Origin: Pseudobdellovibrionaceae bacterium
Lineage (GTDB): Bacteria > Bdellovibrionota > Bdellovibrionia > Bdellovibrionales > Bdellovibrionaceae
Reading direction: 5' to 3'
Length of the DNA: 64,000 nt
NCBI GenBank assembly: GCA_030158485.1
Contig: JAOASS010000015.1
Location: forward strand, 61,324 to 125,323
Below, piece after piece: positions 33,680 through 42,773 of the stretch (positions are counted from its first letter, which is position 1; the number at the start of each line of letters is the position of its first letter). Below the pieces are notes generated by a model. That model worked only from the letters and a program-made list of their open reading frames with translations, had not been told where the DNA came from and did no database searches. Position numbers and translations under genes: made by a program.

Positions 33680-34216
33680 GTGACAGCAGATGCCTTTTTG
33701 TTTTGGTTTTTAGCTTTGATAACTATTGGCGGCGCCAGTCTTGTTATTTTGATGAAAAACCCTATTTATTCAGCACTCGCACTTGTTTTTACAATGTGTG
33801 GAATTGCGGCCCTTTTTGTGACTCTCGACGCTTTTTTTGTGGCGGGGGTTCAAATTATTGTTTACGCCGGCGCTGTGATGGTGCTTTTTGTGATGGTACT
33901 CATGCTTTTTGATTTGAAGCATGAAGTGGAAGCTTTTTCTAAAGGGCGAATTACAGGCGCTATTAAGCTGGCTACAGCGGGGCTACTTGCAGGGCTCGTC
34001 ATGGGAGCTATTTTTTATAGCTCGACTGCTGTTGATACGGTTATTACAAAGCAATTGGCAGCGGCTTCAGGTGATCCTTCAAAGCAGTTGGGGATGCGAC
34101 TTTTTACTCAGCACATATTTGCTTTTGAAGCTTTAGGAATTTTACTTTTAGTTGTTGCCGTTGGCGCTGTTGCGCTAGCGAGAAGCAAAGGGGGAACCCA
34201 TCATGATCAACGCTGA
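33680..34216 (+). CDS. nuoJ: NADH-quinone oxidoreductase subunit J
   Basis: This five-helix membrane subunit has 178 aa. It shows [50 protein letters not shown]-type helices, typical of NuoJ, including the pi-bulge helix around [11 protein letters not shown]. The start is GTG 33680, set by AAGGAG 5 bases before it. The frame runs 41 codons further upstream, over the nuoH end, but without a plausible start. It overlaps nuoK by 14 bp. nuoI, usually between H and J, is missing. Confidence 0.94.
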   Translation: MTADAFLFWFLALITIGGASLVILMKNPIYSALALVFTMCGIAALFVTLDAFFVAGVQIIVYAGAVMVLFVMVLMLFDLKHEVEAFSKGRITGAIKLATAGLLAGLVMGAIFYSSTAVDTVITKQLAAASGDPSKQLGMRLFTQHIFAFEALGILLLVVAVGAVALARSKGGTHHDQR

Positions 34217-34529
34217 TTTTATTGTTGATGTGGGAATAAGCCATTATTTGATTCTATCTGCGATTCTTTTTTCGCTTGGAATGATTGGTGTGCTACTCAG
34301 AAAAAATGCAATTGTCATGCTGATGTCGATTGAGCTCATGTTAAATGCAGTGAACTTAAGCTTCATTACGTTTAGCAAATATAACAGTCATATTGATGGT
34401 CAGATCATGGTTTTTTTCGTGATGACGATAGCTGCCGCAGAAGCTGCGGTCGGATTGGCTCTGATTGTTTCAATATTTAAGCGTTATAAAGAAGTGAACA
34501 TTCGATTTTTTGAGCATCTGAAGGGATAA
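34203..34529 (+). CDS. nuoK: NADH-quinone oxidoreductase subunit K
   Basis: This three-helix subunit has 108 aa. Two conserved intramembrane glutamates needed for proton transfer are visible, in [12 protein letters not shown] and [12 protein letters not shown]. The start overlaps nuoJ by 14 bp, and two bases separate it from nuoL. Confidence 0.96.
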   Translation: MINADFIVDVGISHYLILSAILFSLGMIGVLLRKNAIVMLMSIELMLNAVNLSFITFSKYNSHIDGQIMVFFVMTIAAAEAAVGLALIVSIFKRYKEVNIRFFEHLKG

Positions 34530-34531
34530 TC

Positions 34532-36466
34532 ATGGATCACACAGCAATAGTTTCTGTCCTTTTCGCTTCGCCCTTATTGGGATTTTTAATTAATGGCATC
34601 CGACGGAATCATCATTCGGCAAATGTCGCGGGTGCTATCGGTTCTTTAGCTGTCTTTATTTCTTTTGTTTGTTCGATACTTCTTTGGATTGATCTTCAGG
34701 GAATGGCCCCGGATGCAAGACGTATCCACGTTGTCTACGGCTCTTGGATGGCGATTGAAAGCTTGAAAATTGATTTTGGATTTTGGATTGATCAGCTAAG
34801 CTCCTTAATGATTCTTATCATCACGGGCGTTGGTTTTTTGATTCACTTATTTTCTGTCGGATACATGTCACACGATAAAGGTGTTGCAAAGTATTTTTCA
34901 TATCTGAATTTTTTCATATTTAATATGTTGGTCCTAGTTTTGGGCGATAGCTTGGTTACTTTGTTTGTTGGCTGGGAAGGCGTTGGCTTAGCGTCTTACC
35001 TACTGATTGGATTTTGGTTCACGGATGGCGAAAAAGCAGCTGCCGGAATGAAAGCTTTTATTGTAAACCGTATTGGTGACGCCGCTTTTTTAATCGGAAT
35101 GTTCATTTTCTTTGTCAGCTTTGGAACGCTTAATATTCAAGAACTTAATTCGATGGCGCCTACAATCATGGAAAGCACTTGGTTTGGAATCGTCACATTA
35201 GGGACTCTTTTTCTTTTTGGCGGAGCCACGGGAAAATCTGCGCAGATTCCACTTTATATTTGGTTACCCGATGCAATGGCGGGCCCAACGCCAGTATCTG
35301 CTTTGATCCATGCTGCAACAATGGTAACGGCAGGGGTTTATATGATAGTGCGATTAAATCCACTCTTCATTGCGGCTCCGAATACAATGATGGTGATTGC
35401 TGTTATTGGTGCGCTCACAGTTGTCTTGGCGGCAAGCATTGGCATTGCCCAGAATGATATCAAAAAAGTTCTAGCTTATTCGACAGTTTCACAACTTGGA
35501 TATATGTTTCTAGCCTGCGGAGTTGGTGCTTTTACAACTGCGTTTTTTCATCTGATGACGCATGCGTTTTTTAAAGCACTTATGTTTTTAGGTTCGGGCT
35601 CTGTGATTCACGGCATGGAAGGCGAGCAAGACATTCGTAAAATGGGTGGACTGAAGAAGTATCTACCGTGGACACATTTAACTTTTATGATGGGTTGGCT
35701 TGCTATTATTGGGACGCCAGGATTTTCAGGATTTTTTTCCAAAGATGAAATTCTTTGGATGTCTTTTCATTCCCCACGTGGACACTGGGCTCTTTGGGTA
35801 CTTGGTGTTATTGGCGCGACAATGACCGCATTTTATATGACTCGCCTGATGTGTCTCACTTTTTGGGGCAAAAGCCGGGTTGCTAAAACTCTCCATCCTC
35901 ATGAATCACCAGCAACGATGTTAATTCCACTGTTTGTTTTGGCTGCCCTTTCTGTTGTCGGTGGATATGTTGGTATTCCGCATATCATTTCGGAAATATT
36001 ACCTGGTCACCCGGCTAATATATTGGAACACTGGTTTCAACCTATTATTAAAACGGTTCCAGGGCTTGTGGCCGGTGACCCTGCGATGGAGTGGGGCTTG
36101 ATGGGAGCTTCTGTTGCGCTCGCTTTAATTTCAACAATTTTAGCGTACCAATTATATGTTAAAAATCCGTCGGCAATTGAAAGGTTCACTCAAAAAATTA
36201 ATCCTATTTATCAGTTGGTCTCTAAAAAATATTTAGTAGATGAATTATACTTTGGATTTATTGTAAATCCTATCGTTCGCCTTTCTGAAAACCTCTGGGC
36301 TTATATCGACGTGCGCTTTATTGATAAGTGTACATACTGGGCAGGAGATTTGATGAAAGGTAGTGGATCGTTTGTTCGTTCTCTGCAAAATGGGAATTTA
36401 CAAACATATGCTATGTATATTGGAATTGGTTTAGTTGTGGCTCTGTCTTTGGTAATGATGAGGTAA
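34532..36466 (+). CDS. nuoL: NADH-quinone oxidoreductase subunit L
   Basis: NuoL is the distal antiporter-like proton-pumping subunit. The 644-aa protein shows the core motifs GWEGVGLASYLLIGFW (with the key Glu), GATGKSAQIPLYIWLPDAMAGPTPVSALIHAATMV and the Lys/His residues of the central half-channels. The long C-terminal lateral helix region ends in a final membrane anchor (about 617-643). Length is normal for NuoL. Confidence 0.97.
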   Translation: MDHTAIVSVLFASPLLGFLINGIRRNHHSANVAGAIGSLAVFISFVCSILLWIDLQGMAPDARRIHVVYGSWMAIESLKIDFGFWIDQLSSLMILIITGVGFLIHLFSVGYMSHDKGVAKYFSYLNFFIFNMLVLVLGDSLVTLFVGWEGVGLASYLLIGFWFTDGEKAAAGMKAFIVNRIGDAAFLIGMFIFFVSFGTLNIQELNSMAPTIMESTWFGIVTLGTLFLFGGATGKSAQIPLYIWLPDAMAGPTPVSALIHAATMVTAGVYMIVRLNPLFIAAPNTMMVIAVIGALTVVLAASIGIAQNDIKKVLAYSTVSQLGYMFLACGVGAFTTAFFHLMTHAFFKALMFLGSGSVIHGMEGEQDIRKMGGLKKYLPWTHLTFMMGWLAIIGTPGFSGFFSKDEILWMSFHSPRGHWALWVLGVIGATMTAFYMTRLMCLTFWGKSRVAKTLHPHESPATMLIPLFVLAALSVVGGYVGIPHIISEILPGHPANILEHWFQPIIKTVPGLVAGDPAMEWGLMGASVALALISTILAYQLYVKNPSAIERFTQKINPIYQLVSKKYLVDELYFGFIVNPIVRLSENLWAYIDVRFIDKCTYWAGDLMKGSGSFVRSLQNGNLQTYAMYIGIGLVVALSLVMMR

Positions 36467-36468
36467 AA

Positions 36469-37989
36469 ATGATTTTATCAACGCTGATTTTTCTACCCGT
36501 TCTTTTTGCGATCGTAATCGCTTTATGGCCGCAGAAGTCCACAATCAGACCGATTGCACTTGGATTTTCTATTGCGCACTTTATTTTCGGTCTTACATTA
36601 TTTCGTGAATTTGATCCAAATATTGCGGATTTACAATTAGTCGAAAAGTATATGTGGATGGAACGATTTGGTATTCAATATTTCCTTGGAATAGATGGAA
36701 TATCATTTTGGCTTATACAGCTGACGGTATTTTTAGCTCCGTTGATTTTATTGGCGAGTTGGAAAAGTATTGATAAAAACATCAGAGGCTTTCACATTTG
36801 TTTCTTCATTTTACAGACGGCGATGTTGGGTACCTTTTTAGCTTTTGATGCCATCTTGTTTTATGTATTTTGGGAACTTTCATTAATACCAATGTATTTC
36901 ATGATTGGTATTTGGGGTGGAGCTCGACGAATTTATGCCACATTGAAGTTTTTTATTTTCACGATGGCAGGATCTCTCTTAATGTTGGTTGCCATCATCT
37001 ATATGATGTTTTTAACCCAACAGGCTTTTGGCACAATGAGCTCAAGTCTTCTCGATTTTTATAAGTTGAGTATACCGTTTATTGGCCATGAGTTTTTTAG
37101 TATGCAGACACTTCTGTTTTTTGCATTTGCATTAGCTTTTGCAGTAAAAGTTCCTTTATTTCCTTTGCACACATGGTTACCAGATGCACACGTTGAGGCG
37201 CCAACGCCAGGCTCTGTGGTGCTTGCCGGTGTGATGTTAAAAATGGGAACTTACTGTTATTTAAGATGGGTTTTACCGTTATTCCCGGAAGCGACAGAAT
37301 ATTGGGCTTGGATCTTTATCATGCTCGGAGTAATCGGTATTATTTATGGCGCACTTGTGGCCATGGTCCAACCAGATATCAAGAAGCTCGTGGCTTATTC
37401 TTCAGTTTCTCATATGGGTTATATAATCGTTGGAATTTTTGTTTTTAATCATCTGAGCTTACAGGGCAGCTTATATCAAATGCTAAACCACGGAATTAGT
37501 ACGGGAGCGCTCTTCATTTTAATCGGCATGCTCTACGAGAGAACTCACTCAAGAGAAATTAAACATTATGGTGGGTTGGCGTCAGCGTTACCCATTTATA
37601 CAATCTTCTTTTTTATTGTGACCTTTTCGTCTATTGCAGTTCCTTTGACCAACGGTTTCGTCGGAGAGTTTTTAATTTTACTTGGGACGTATAAAGCGAT
37701 TCCAATGGCGGCTATATTTTCAGTAACGGGTGTTGTGCTGGGCGCTGCGTACATGCTTTGGATGTGTAAACGAGTATTCTTTGGCGAAAAAGGTCCACTT
37801 GTTGCCGATGCCCATCATCCGCTTGTTGATCTGAACGCTCGAGAAATTGTGATTTTAGTTCCATTCGTTATTATGATTTTTATAATGGGACTTTTTCCGA
37901 ACGTGTTTTTAAAATGGTCTGAAGCAAGCGTTGATTACCTTATTAAAAATAAGGCGAACTATGAACTGACCATCAAAGGAGCAAAGTAA
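36469..37989 (+). CDS. nuoM: NADH-quinone oxidoreductase subunit M
   Basis: This antiporter-like subunit has 506 aa. Motifs include FWELSLIPMYFMIGIWGG, with the conserved Glu, and VKVPLFPLHTWLPDAHVEAPTPGSVVLAG. Later comes KKLVAYSSVSHMGYI. Its stop shares a base with the nuoN start (TAATG). Confidence 0.97.
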   Translation: MILSTLIFLPVLFAIVIALWPQKSTIRPIALGFSIAHFIFGLTLFREFDPNIADLQLVEKYMWMERFGIQYFLGIDGISFWLIQLTVFLAPLILLASWKSIDKNIRGFHICFFILQTAMLGTFLAFDAILFYVFWELSLIPMYFMIGIWGGARRIYATLKFFIFTMAGSLLMLVAIIYMMFLTQQAFGTMSSSLLDFYKLSIPFIGHEFFSMQTLLFFAFALAFAVKVPLFPLHTWLPDAHVEAPTPGSVVLAGVMLKMGTYCYLRWVLPLFPEATEYWAWIFIMLGVIGIIYGALVAMVQPDIKKLVAYSSVSHMGYIIVGIFVFNHLSLQGSLYQMLNHGISTGALFILIGMLYERTHSREIKHYGGLASALPIYTIFFFIVTFSSIAVPLTNGFVGEFLILLGTYKAIPMAAIFSVTGVVLGAAYMLWMCKRVFFGEKGPLVADAHHPLVDLNAREIVILVPFVIMIFIMGLFPNVFLKWSEASVDYLIKNKANYELTIKGAK

Positions 37990-39449
37990 TGAATTTCACT
38001 GCTAATATGGGAGACCTGCTTCTCATTACCCCGATGATTGCTTTGTTTATAGCGTCTTTAATTCCAATTACGATCAAAGTTTTAAAAGGCAATGTTGAGC
38101 AAAAACCGATTGCAACTTTAGCGCAAGCACTACTTGGAATTGTTGCAGCAGCAGGATTTTTGATCGTATTTGGTGGATCAGGTAAAACTGCATTTAATGA
38201 TGTCCTTATATTTGACGGAATCACACAATGGATGGGGTTGATTGCTTTATCTGCGGCAGCAGGGTCCATGATTTTGATGTATGAAAATCCATCAACTCGC
38301 GGAGTTCAGTTTTCAGAACTGGTGTTTCTCAGCTTAAGCTCTATTTTGGGCATGATGATATTAATTTCCGCACTGGATCTGTTAATGATTTTTATTGGGC
38401 TTGAGCTGATGTCATTATCTCTTTATCTGATGATCGGCATGAGCCACGAGCAAAGATTAGCCAAAGAAAGTGCCTTTAAGTATTTTGTTTTGGGCAGCTT
38501 TGCGTCGGCTATTTTTCTTTACGGTATTTCTTTTGTTTTTGGATCAAGCGGACAGACAAATATTTTAAAGCTTTTAGAAGTCACAATGAATTTGATTCAA
38601 TCAAACCAAATGTTTTTATTTGGGATGATTTTAATTGTTGTTGGTTTTTGTTTTAAAGTCTCTATTGCTCCATTTCATGCGTGGACGCCCGATGTTTACC
38701 AAGGGGCTCCTACTCCGCATACGGCTTTTATGGCAACAGCCGTTAAAGTCGTTTCTTTTGCTGCATTTTTAAGAATCATTGCAACTCGCCCGCTGATTGC
38801 CTCTGACAATTTATTTGAAGTTTTACAGTGGTTAGCAGTGATTACGATGATCGTTGGCAATACCGCCGCTATCTTGCAAAACAATGTCAAAAGAATGCTC
38901 GCCTACTCAAGCATTGCGCACTCGGGATATCTTTTAATTGGTGTTATCACCGCTGGAATTAGTGATAACGGCACGATTGGTGCTTCAAGTGTTATCTTTT
39001 ATTTATTTGCTTATTCTTTGATGACTATTGGATCTTTTGCGTTGGTTTCAATGATGGAAAAAACCGAAGATCATTCTCTTGAAGTTGGAGATCTTGCGGG
39101 TTTCGCTAAGAAAAGACCTATTCTTGCCTTATCTTTTGCTGTGTTTATGTTTTCACTTGCCGGACTCCCGCCATCATTAGGCTTTTTCTCTAAATTCTAT
39201 CTGTTCAATGCAGCTATTGGAGAAGGACTTATTTGGTTAGCAATATGGGGCGTTTTAAATTCTGTTATCAGTGTTTATTACTATTTAAGGCCAGTTGTGA
39301 TGATGTACATGCATGAAGGCGAAAGTGACGTGGCATCTGCAAATCATTTTGCAACGGCGATTACAATTGTTGTGACGGCAATACTTACATTATTGCTCGG
39401 AGTTGTTTCTGGACCTCTTCTAACGTTAGTTGAAAGCAGCCTCATTTAA
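37989..39449 (+). CDS. nuoN: NADH-quinone oxidoreductase subunit N
   Basis: This antiporter-like subunit is last in the operon, with 486 aa. The conserved region shows FIGLELMSLSLYLMIG, FKVSIAPFHAWTPDVYQGAPTPHTAFMA and VKRMLAYSSIAHSGYLLIG. About 14 membrane helices are expected. Its stop is interlocked with the stop of the opposing patatin-like gene. Confidence 0.97.
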   Translation: MNFTANMGDLLLITPMIALFIASLIPITIKVLKGNVEQKPIATLAQALLGIVAAAGFLIVFGGSGKTAFNDVLIFDGITQWMGLIALSAAAGSMILMYENPSTRGVQFSELVFLSLSSILGMMILISALDLLMIFIGLELMSLSLYLMIGMSHEQRLAKESAFKYFVLGSFASAIFLYGISFVFGSSGQTNILKLLEVTMNLIQSNQMFLFGMILIVVGFCFKVSIAPFHAWTPDVYQGAPTPHTAFMATAVKVVSFAAFLRIIATRPLIASDNLFEVLQWLAVITMIVGNTAAILQNNVKRMLAYSSIAHSGYLLIGVITAGISDNGTIGASSVIFYLFAYSLMTIGSFALVSMMEKTEDHSLEVGDLAGFAKKRPILALSFAVFMFSLAGLPPSLGFFSKFYLFNAAIGEGLIWLAIWGVLNSVISVYYYLRPVVMMYMHEGESDVASANHFATAITIVVTAILTLLLGVVSGPLLTLVESSLI

Positions 39450-40663
39450 ATTCCGTATTGTTTTAATGAAAATAAAGCGGATTTAAAACCAATTCCGACG
39501 ATTTTTTCTAAAGTTTTGGGATTGAGGCTGAAGTGGTCAGCAAAAAACATGTCTGAATTTTGTGCTCTAGGATGAATATAAACATAATCAGTATTTGGTT
39601 TAATATGCATTTTTTGCTCAAGCTCTGAAAGGATTTTTTTTCTAGCTATTTCGGGTAAGTTTTCAGTTTTAAAGAAATGATCAACAAGAAGATAGGTTTC
39701 TTTTAATTTTCTATCCCACTCAATATGTTTTGCAATTTTTTGTTGAATCACCTGATACAGAGCCTGATTGAGGATAACAGGTATTCCAAATCGATGAAGG
39801 CTTCCCACTTCTTCAGTGTAATGATAAGGCTGGACTGAGTAAGAAGAAATAACAAGATCGCAACCATGATCGGCAGCGATGTGAGAGGATAGAGTTTCTC
39901 TAATTTCTCCATCGTAATAATAAAGTTTTTTTCCATCGGGCCTTTTGATTTCGTAAGGCGCATAAACAGGCGGTAAAGAAATTGAAGCGGCAGCGGCCTC
40001 ACTGATACTAGCGTAATTTATGAACTTCGTACTGGAATTCTTGTAGGACTCTGGGAAAGGGCCAAAAATAGCTTTTCTGGTATGGTTTAACTGAGTCGCA
40101 ACAAGATAAAGCTCGACGCCAAGCCTTGAAAAATCGTTTTCGACCAAGACGTATTTTCTGAGATATTTTTCCAAGTTATGGGATGTGAACATGCCGTTAA
40201 TTTTGAAGCCGGATTTAAACAGAGCTTCGAGTCCGCCCGCCAGCCAAGACTTCCCAAAAAATCTTTGGGGAAAATAATTTGTTAAGCTTCTTCCATTCAC
40301 TGCAAAAATATGACGATATGTCAGCGGCTTTAAAGTTTTGATATTTTCTTGTGTGTACCGAAGTCGCTTTCCAAGGCCAATTTGAAAAGCATTGATAAGT
40401 GATTCGACGTCATAACCTGCAGCCAAAATTGAACTAACAAAAGATCCAGCACTTGATCCAACATAAAGACGAACCGTTAAATTATCAGACTCTGGATACA
40501 AATGCCGCACCAAGTCTTTCGTGCCGCCCGCAAATTTGAAGCCTTTTTCTTTCAATGCTAAGCAAACGCCAATATGGAAAGCTGCCGCTTTAATGCCGCC
40601 TCCACTTAAAACTAAGCCAATTTTCTTTTTTGAGCGAATGTCCATGACTAAGGAGTTGAACAT
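39446..40663 (-). CDS. Patatin-like phospholipase
   Basis: This is a predicted lipid acyl hydrolase. The oxyanion hole is LVLSGGGIKAAAFHIG at about residues 17-32, and the nucleophile elbow is GSSAG with S71. The catalytic Asp is probably in YYDGEIRET, where DGE replaces the common DGG/DGA. No signal peptide is seen. It could act on its own lipids or, in a predatory lifestyle, on prey lipids; that is speculation. An alternative start is Met7 (40645); neither has a clear ribosome-binding site. Confidence 0.82.
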   Translation of the reverse strand: MFNSLVMDIRSKKKIGLVLSGGGIKAAAFHIGVCLALKEKGFKFAGGTKDLVRHLYPESDNLTVRLYVGSSAGSFVSSILAAGYDVESLINAFQIGLGKRLRYTQENIKTLKPLTYRHIFAVNGRSLTNYFPQRFFGKSWLAGGLEALFKSGFKINGMFTSHNLEKYLRKYVLVENDFSRLGVELYLVATQLNHTRKAIFGPFPESYKNSSTKFINYASISEAAAASISLPPVYAPYEIKRPDGKKLYYYDGEIRETLSSHIAADHGCDLVISSYSVQPYHYTEEVGSLHRFGIPVILNQALYQVIQQKIAKHIEWDRKLKETYLLVDHFFKTENLPEIARKKILSELEQKMHIKPNTDYVYIHPRAQNSDMFFADHFSLNPKTLEKIVGIGFKSALFSLKQYGI

Positions 40664-40830
40664 ACATTAAAAGGTTTGGAAAGCCTGACTATCCAGACTA
40701 ACGGCCTAAAATGCCTATCCTCCAGAGGAAATTAAGGGGACGAAGGGCTAGTAAAAGTTCGACTAGTCATACGAAGTTTGACACAAAAGTCTACCATGCT
40801 AGTTTGAGTAGGCAGAAGGGTTGTTGTTTT

Positions 40831-41415
40831 ATGTCAGGAGTTTGGTTGCCTATCACTGATTACTCAGCAAAACACAAAGTCAGTGTGAGCACTTTACGAC
40901 GACGCATAAAAGCAGACGACATCAAGTACCGCTTTCTTGAAGGTAAGTACTTGCTCCTGGACGAACCTGTAACCACTCCCGCATTTCATCGCCCCTCCCT
41001 TAGCGATTCGATAGCGACTGAGAACGTGGCAACAGTATCTAGGCACAACCCGACTCATGGCTCAGCACAACAACAAGCTAGCCATGAGTCGGCGTTTGGA
41101 CAGATGGTGTCGCAACAAACTCAGAAGCAACGAACTGCGGAGCCTGCGACGTCAATCGTGACGAATGGACCAGCACTCAATAATCACCCACCGACATCTG
41201 AATTAAATTTAGATGGACCGATTTTGAGTGCGGCCAACAGGCTTTTAAATGAACTCAAAAAAGCTTATTCACAAATTCTTCAAGAAAAAGAAGAGCAAAT
41301 TCTTCAGTTAAAAGAAGAAGTCACGGACCTTAAAACATTGGTTCGCGTTCTAGAAGGCGAAAACGACAAACTGAATTCTCGCTTGGGGTCGCCATACCGC
41401 CCCCTTGATTTGTAA
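40831..41415 (+). CDS. Helix-turn-helix protein with C-terminal coiled coil
   Basis: From ATG 40831 the protein has 194 aa. Residues 1-45 look like an excisionase/MerR-type winged helix: WLPITDYSAKHKVSVSTLRRR, then KYRFLEGKYLLLDE. The middle (about 50-140) is low-complexity and rich in Gln, Ser, Thr, Asn and His. Residues about 140-185 form a strong heptad coiled coil (ILQEKEEQILQLKEEVTDLK). It is probably a dimeric DNA-binding protein. The frame extends upstream to 40711 with a very basic leader, but AGAAGGG lies 10 bases before 40831. The gap 40664-40830 otherwise shows no gene. Confidence 0.65.
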   Translation: MSGVWLPITDYSAKHKVSVSTLRRRIKADDIKYRFLEGKYLLLDEPVTTPAFHRPSLSDSIATENVATVSRHNPTHGSAQQQASHESAFGQMVSQQTQKQRTAEPATSIVTNGPALNNHPPTSELNLDGPILSAANRLLNELKKAYSQILQEKEEQILQLKEEVTDLKTLVRVLEGENDKLNSRLGSPYRPLDL

Positions 41416-41446
41416 GAAATCAGTATAACTAACAGAACGTTATGCC

Positions 41447-42550
41447 TTATGTGCCTGTCACATTTGAGTGTATTTGTAGAAAAATATTGAAGCTTTTGTG
41501 CAGCCAGTTTTGAACTTCGCTTTTTTGCTTAATATCAACTCCTGCCGCTTTTAAAAGAGGGCCAAAATGATTTATATCCTGGCAGTTTGAAACTAAATTC
41601 GTAAAGTCTTTAATCGTCATAAAGGACTTGAAATTTTCAGTTAATTTTTCAACACTGATTTTTGGTTCATATATGAGCAAAGTTGATTCGTGTGAAAAAT
41701 AAAAAAAGAAAAACTCTGCTTGCTGCCTTTCTGCTAAAGTTAGATTTTGTACTAATTTTAGAAAGTTTTTAGCGTAAGGTTGGAAATCAGCCGATTGAAA
41801 TTGATAAGGATAGGAATGAGCGGCGTCATGCGCCCAAAAGAGGTAGGGAGAATACGAAACACCATCTACCTTAACTTTGACTAAATTATGGCCTAAAGGA
41901 GAAATTCCTTCAGCCGTGAATTCGTTCAACGCAAAAAGGCCAAGGTCACCAAAAAAGGGTAAAGAAATATTTTTCTTATCAGCTAATCCGTTTACCAAAC
42001 GAGGAAGACTAACAGTTCCATCAAAATATTCAGCTGCGGACTCATGATTTTTCCAAGCTCCCGCTTGAAGCTTTTCCCCCAAAGGCAAGTCAAAGTGAAA
42101 AGAGTTGTCTGTTAAAAGCGAAACTCTCATTGAAAAAATAATGAGCCAATGAAATGTGATTTGGTTTTTTTCAATTTTTGCTATGGCTTCTTTTTCAAAT
42201 GCTGAAAAAAGTAAATAATTTGACTTCGTACGTCTCCAAATGGGTAGTAGTTCTTTTGCCTGCTTTAAGTGTGAGATCATGTTTTTCACGATTGGTTTTA
42301 ATTCTGAAAAAGCTTGGTGCTTGCGATCTTTTGCAGCATAAAATTGAGCTTGTGATTTCAATGTTTTCGAAGTTGAAATGAGACTTGTAGCCTGCTCAGA
42401 ACCAGCAAAAAAAGGATCTGAAATTTGATCTTTTTGAGTGGAAAGTGACAGCGCTTTATTTTTAAGTTGAGATAAAAGATCTAAACAAAACAAGCCTTGA
42501 GCATGAGAAAATTGAAAAATACAAAAAAATAGAAAAACAAACTTCTTCAC
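41447..42550 (-). CDS. Secreted protein of unknown function
   Basis: The 367-aa protein begins with a clear signal peptide (MKKFVFLFFCIFQFSHA, cleavage after about residue 17) and is then mostly helical and charged. A segment LFWAHDAAHSYPYQFQ holds several His and Asp residues and could bind metal, but I recognise no family. Its 3' end faces the helix-turn-helix gene with a 31-bp gap. Its gene follows lon on the same strand but lies beyond lon's terminator. Confidence 0.6.
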   Translation of the reverse strand: MKKFVFLFFCIFQFSHAQGLFCLDLLSQLKNKALSLSTQKDQISDPFFAGSEQATSLISTSKTLKSQAQFYAAKDRKHQAFSELKPIVKNMISHLKQAKELLPIWRRTKSNYLLFSAFEKEAIAKIEKNQITFHWLIIFSMRVSLLTDNSFHFDLPLGEKLQAGAWKNHESAAEYFDGTVSLPRLVNGLADKKNISLPFFGDLGLFALNEFTAEGISPLGHNLVKVKVDGVSYSPYLFWAHDAAHSYPYQFQSADFQPYAKNFLKLVQNLTLAERQQAEFFFFYFSHESTLLIYEPKISVEKLTENFKSFMTIKDFTNLVSNCQDINHFGPLLKAAGVDIKQKSEVQNWLHKSFNIFLQIHSNVTGT

Positions 42551-42620
42551 ATATTGATACTTAGCAATTAGTCAGCCAAGAAATGTAAAAAGAGTGACAA
42601 CAAAGTGTCTCAACTTGAAA

Positions 42621-42650
42621 CAAAAAAGATTGGGTTCGTTAACCCAATCT
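42621..42650 (-). terminator. Intrinsic terminator downstream of lon
   Basis: On the minus strand a perfect 10-bp stem (AGATTGGGTT / AACCCAATCT, 4-nt loop) is followed by TTTTTTG. It lies about 124 bp after the lon stop and before the next minus-strand gene. The rest of 42551-42773 shows no gene. Confidence 0.9.
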
Positions 42651-42773
42651 CAAAATTGTTATCTTATGATTATGAGTTCGACGGCAGACTTCGACTTCGT
42701 TCGAAAAAAAGTTTGAGCCTTGCGTTGCCCCAAAACCTAAACTAAAGCACCGCCACGCCCCATGTGCCGTCAC

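Noticed and set aside
40664-40830. tRNA or small RNA before the helix-turn-helix gene
   Set aside because: Only short inverted repeats such as around CTAGT/ACTAG are seen; no cloverleaf, T-loop or terminator could be drawn.
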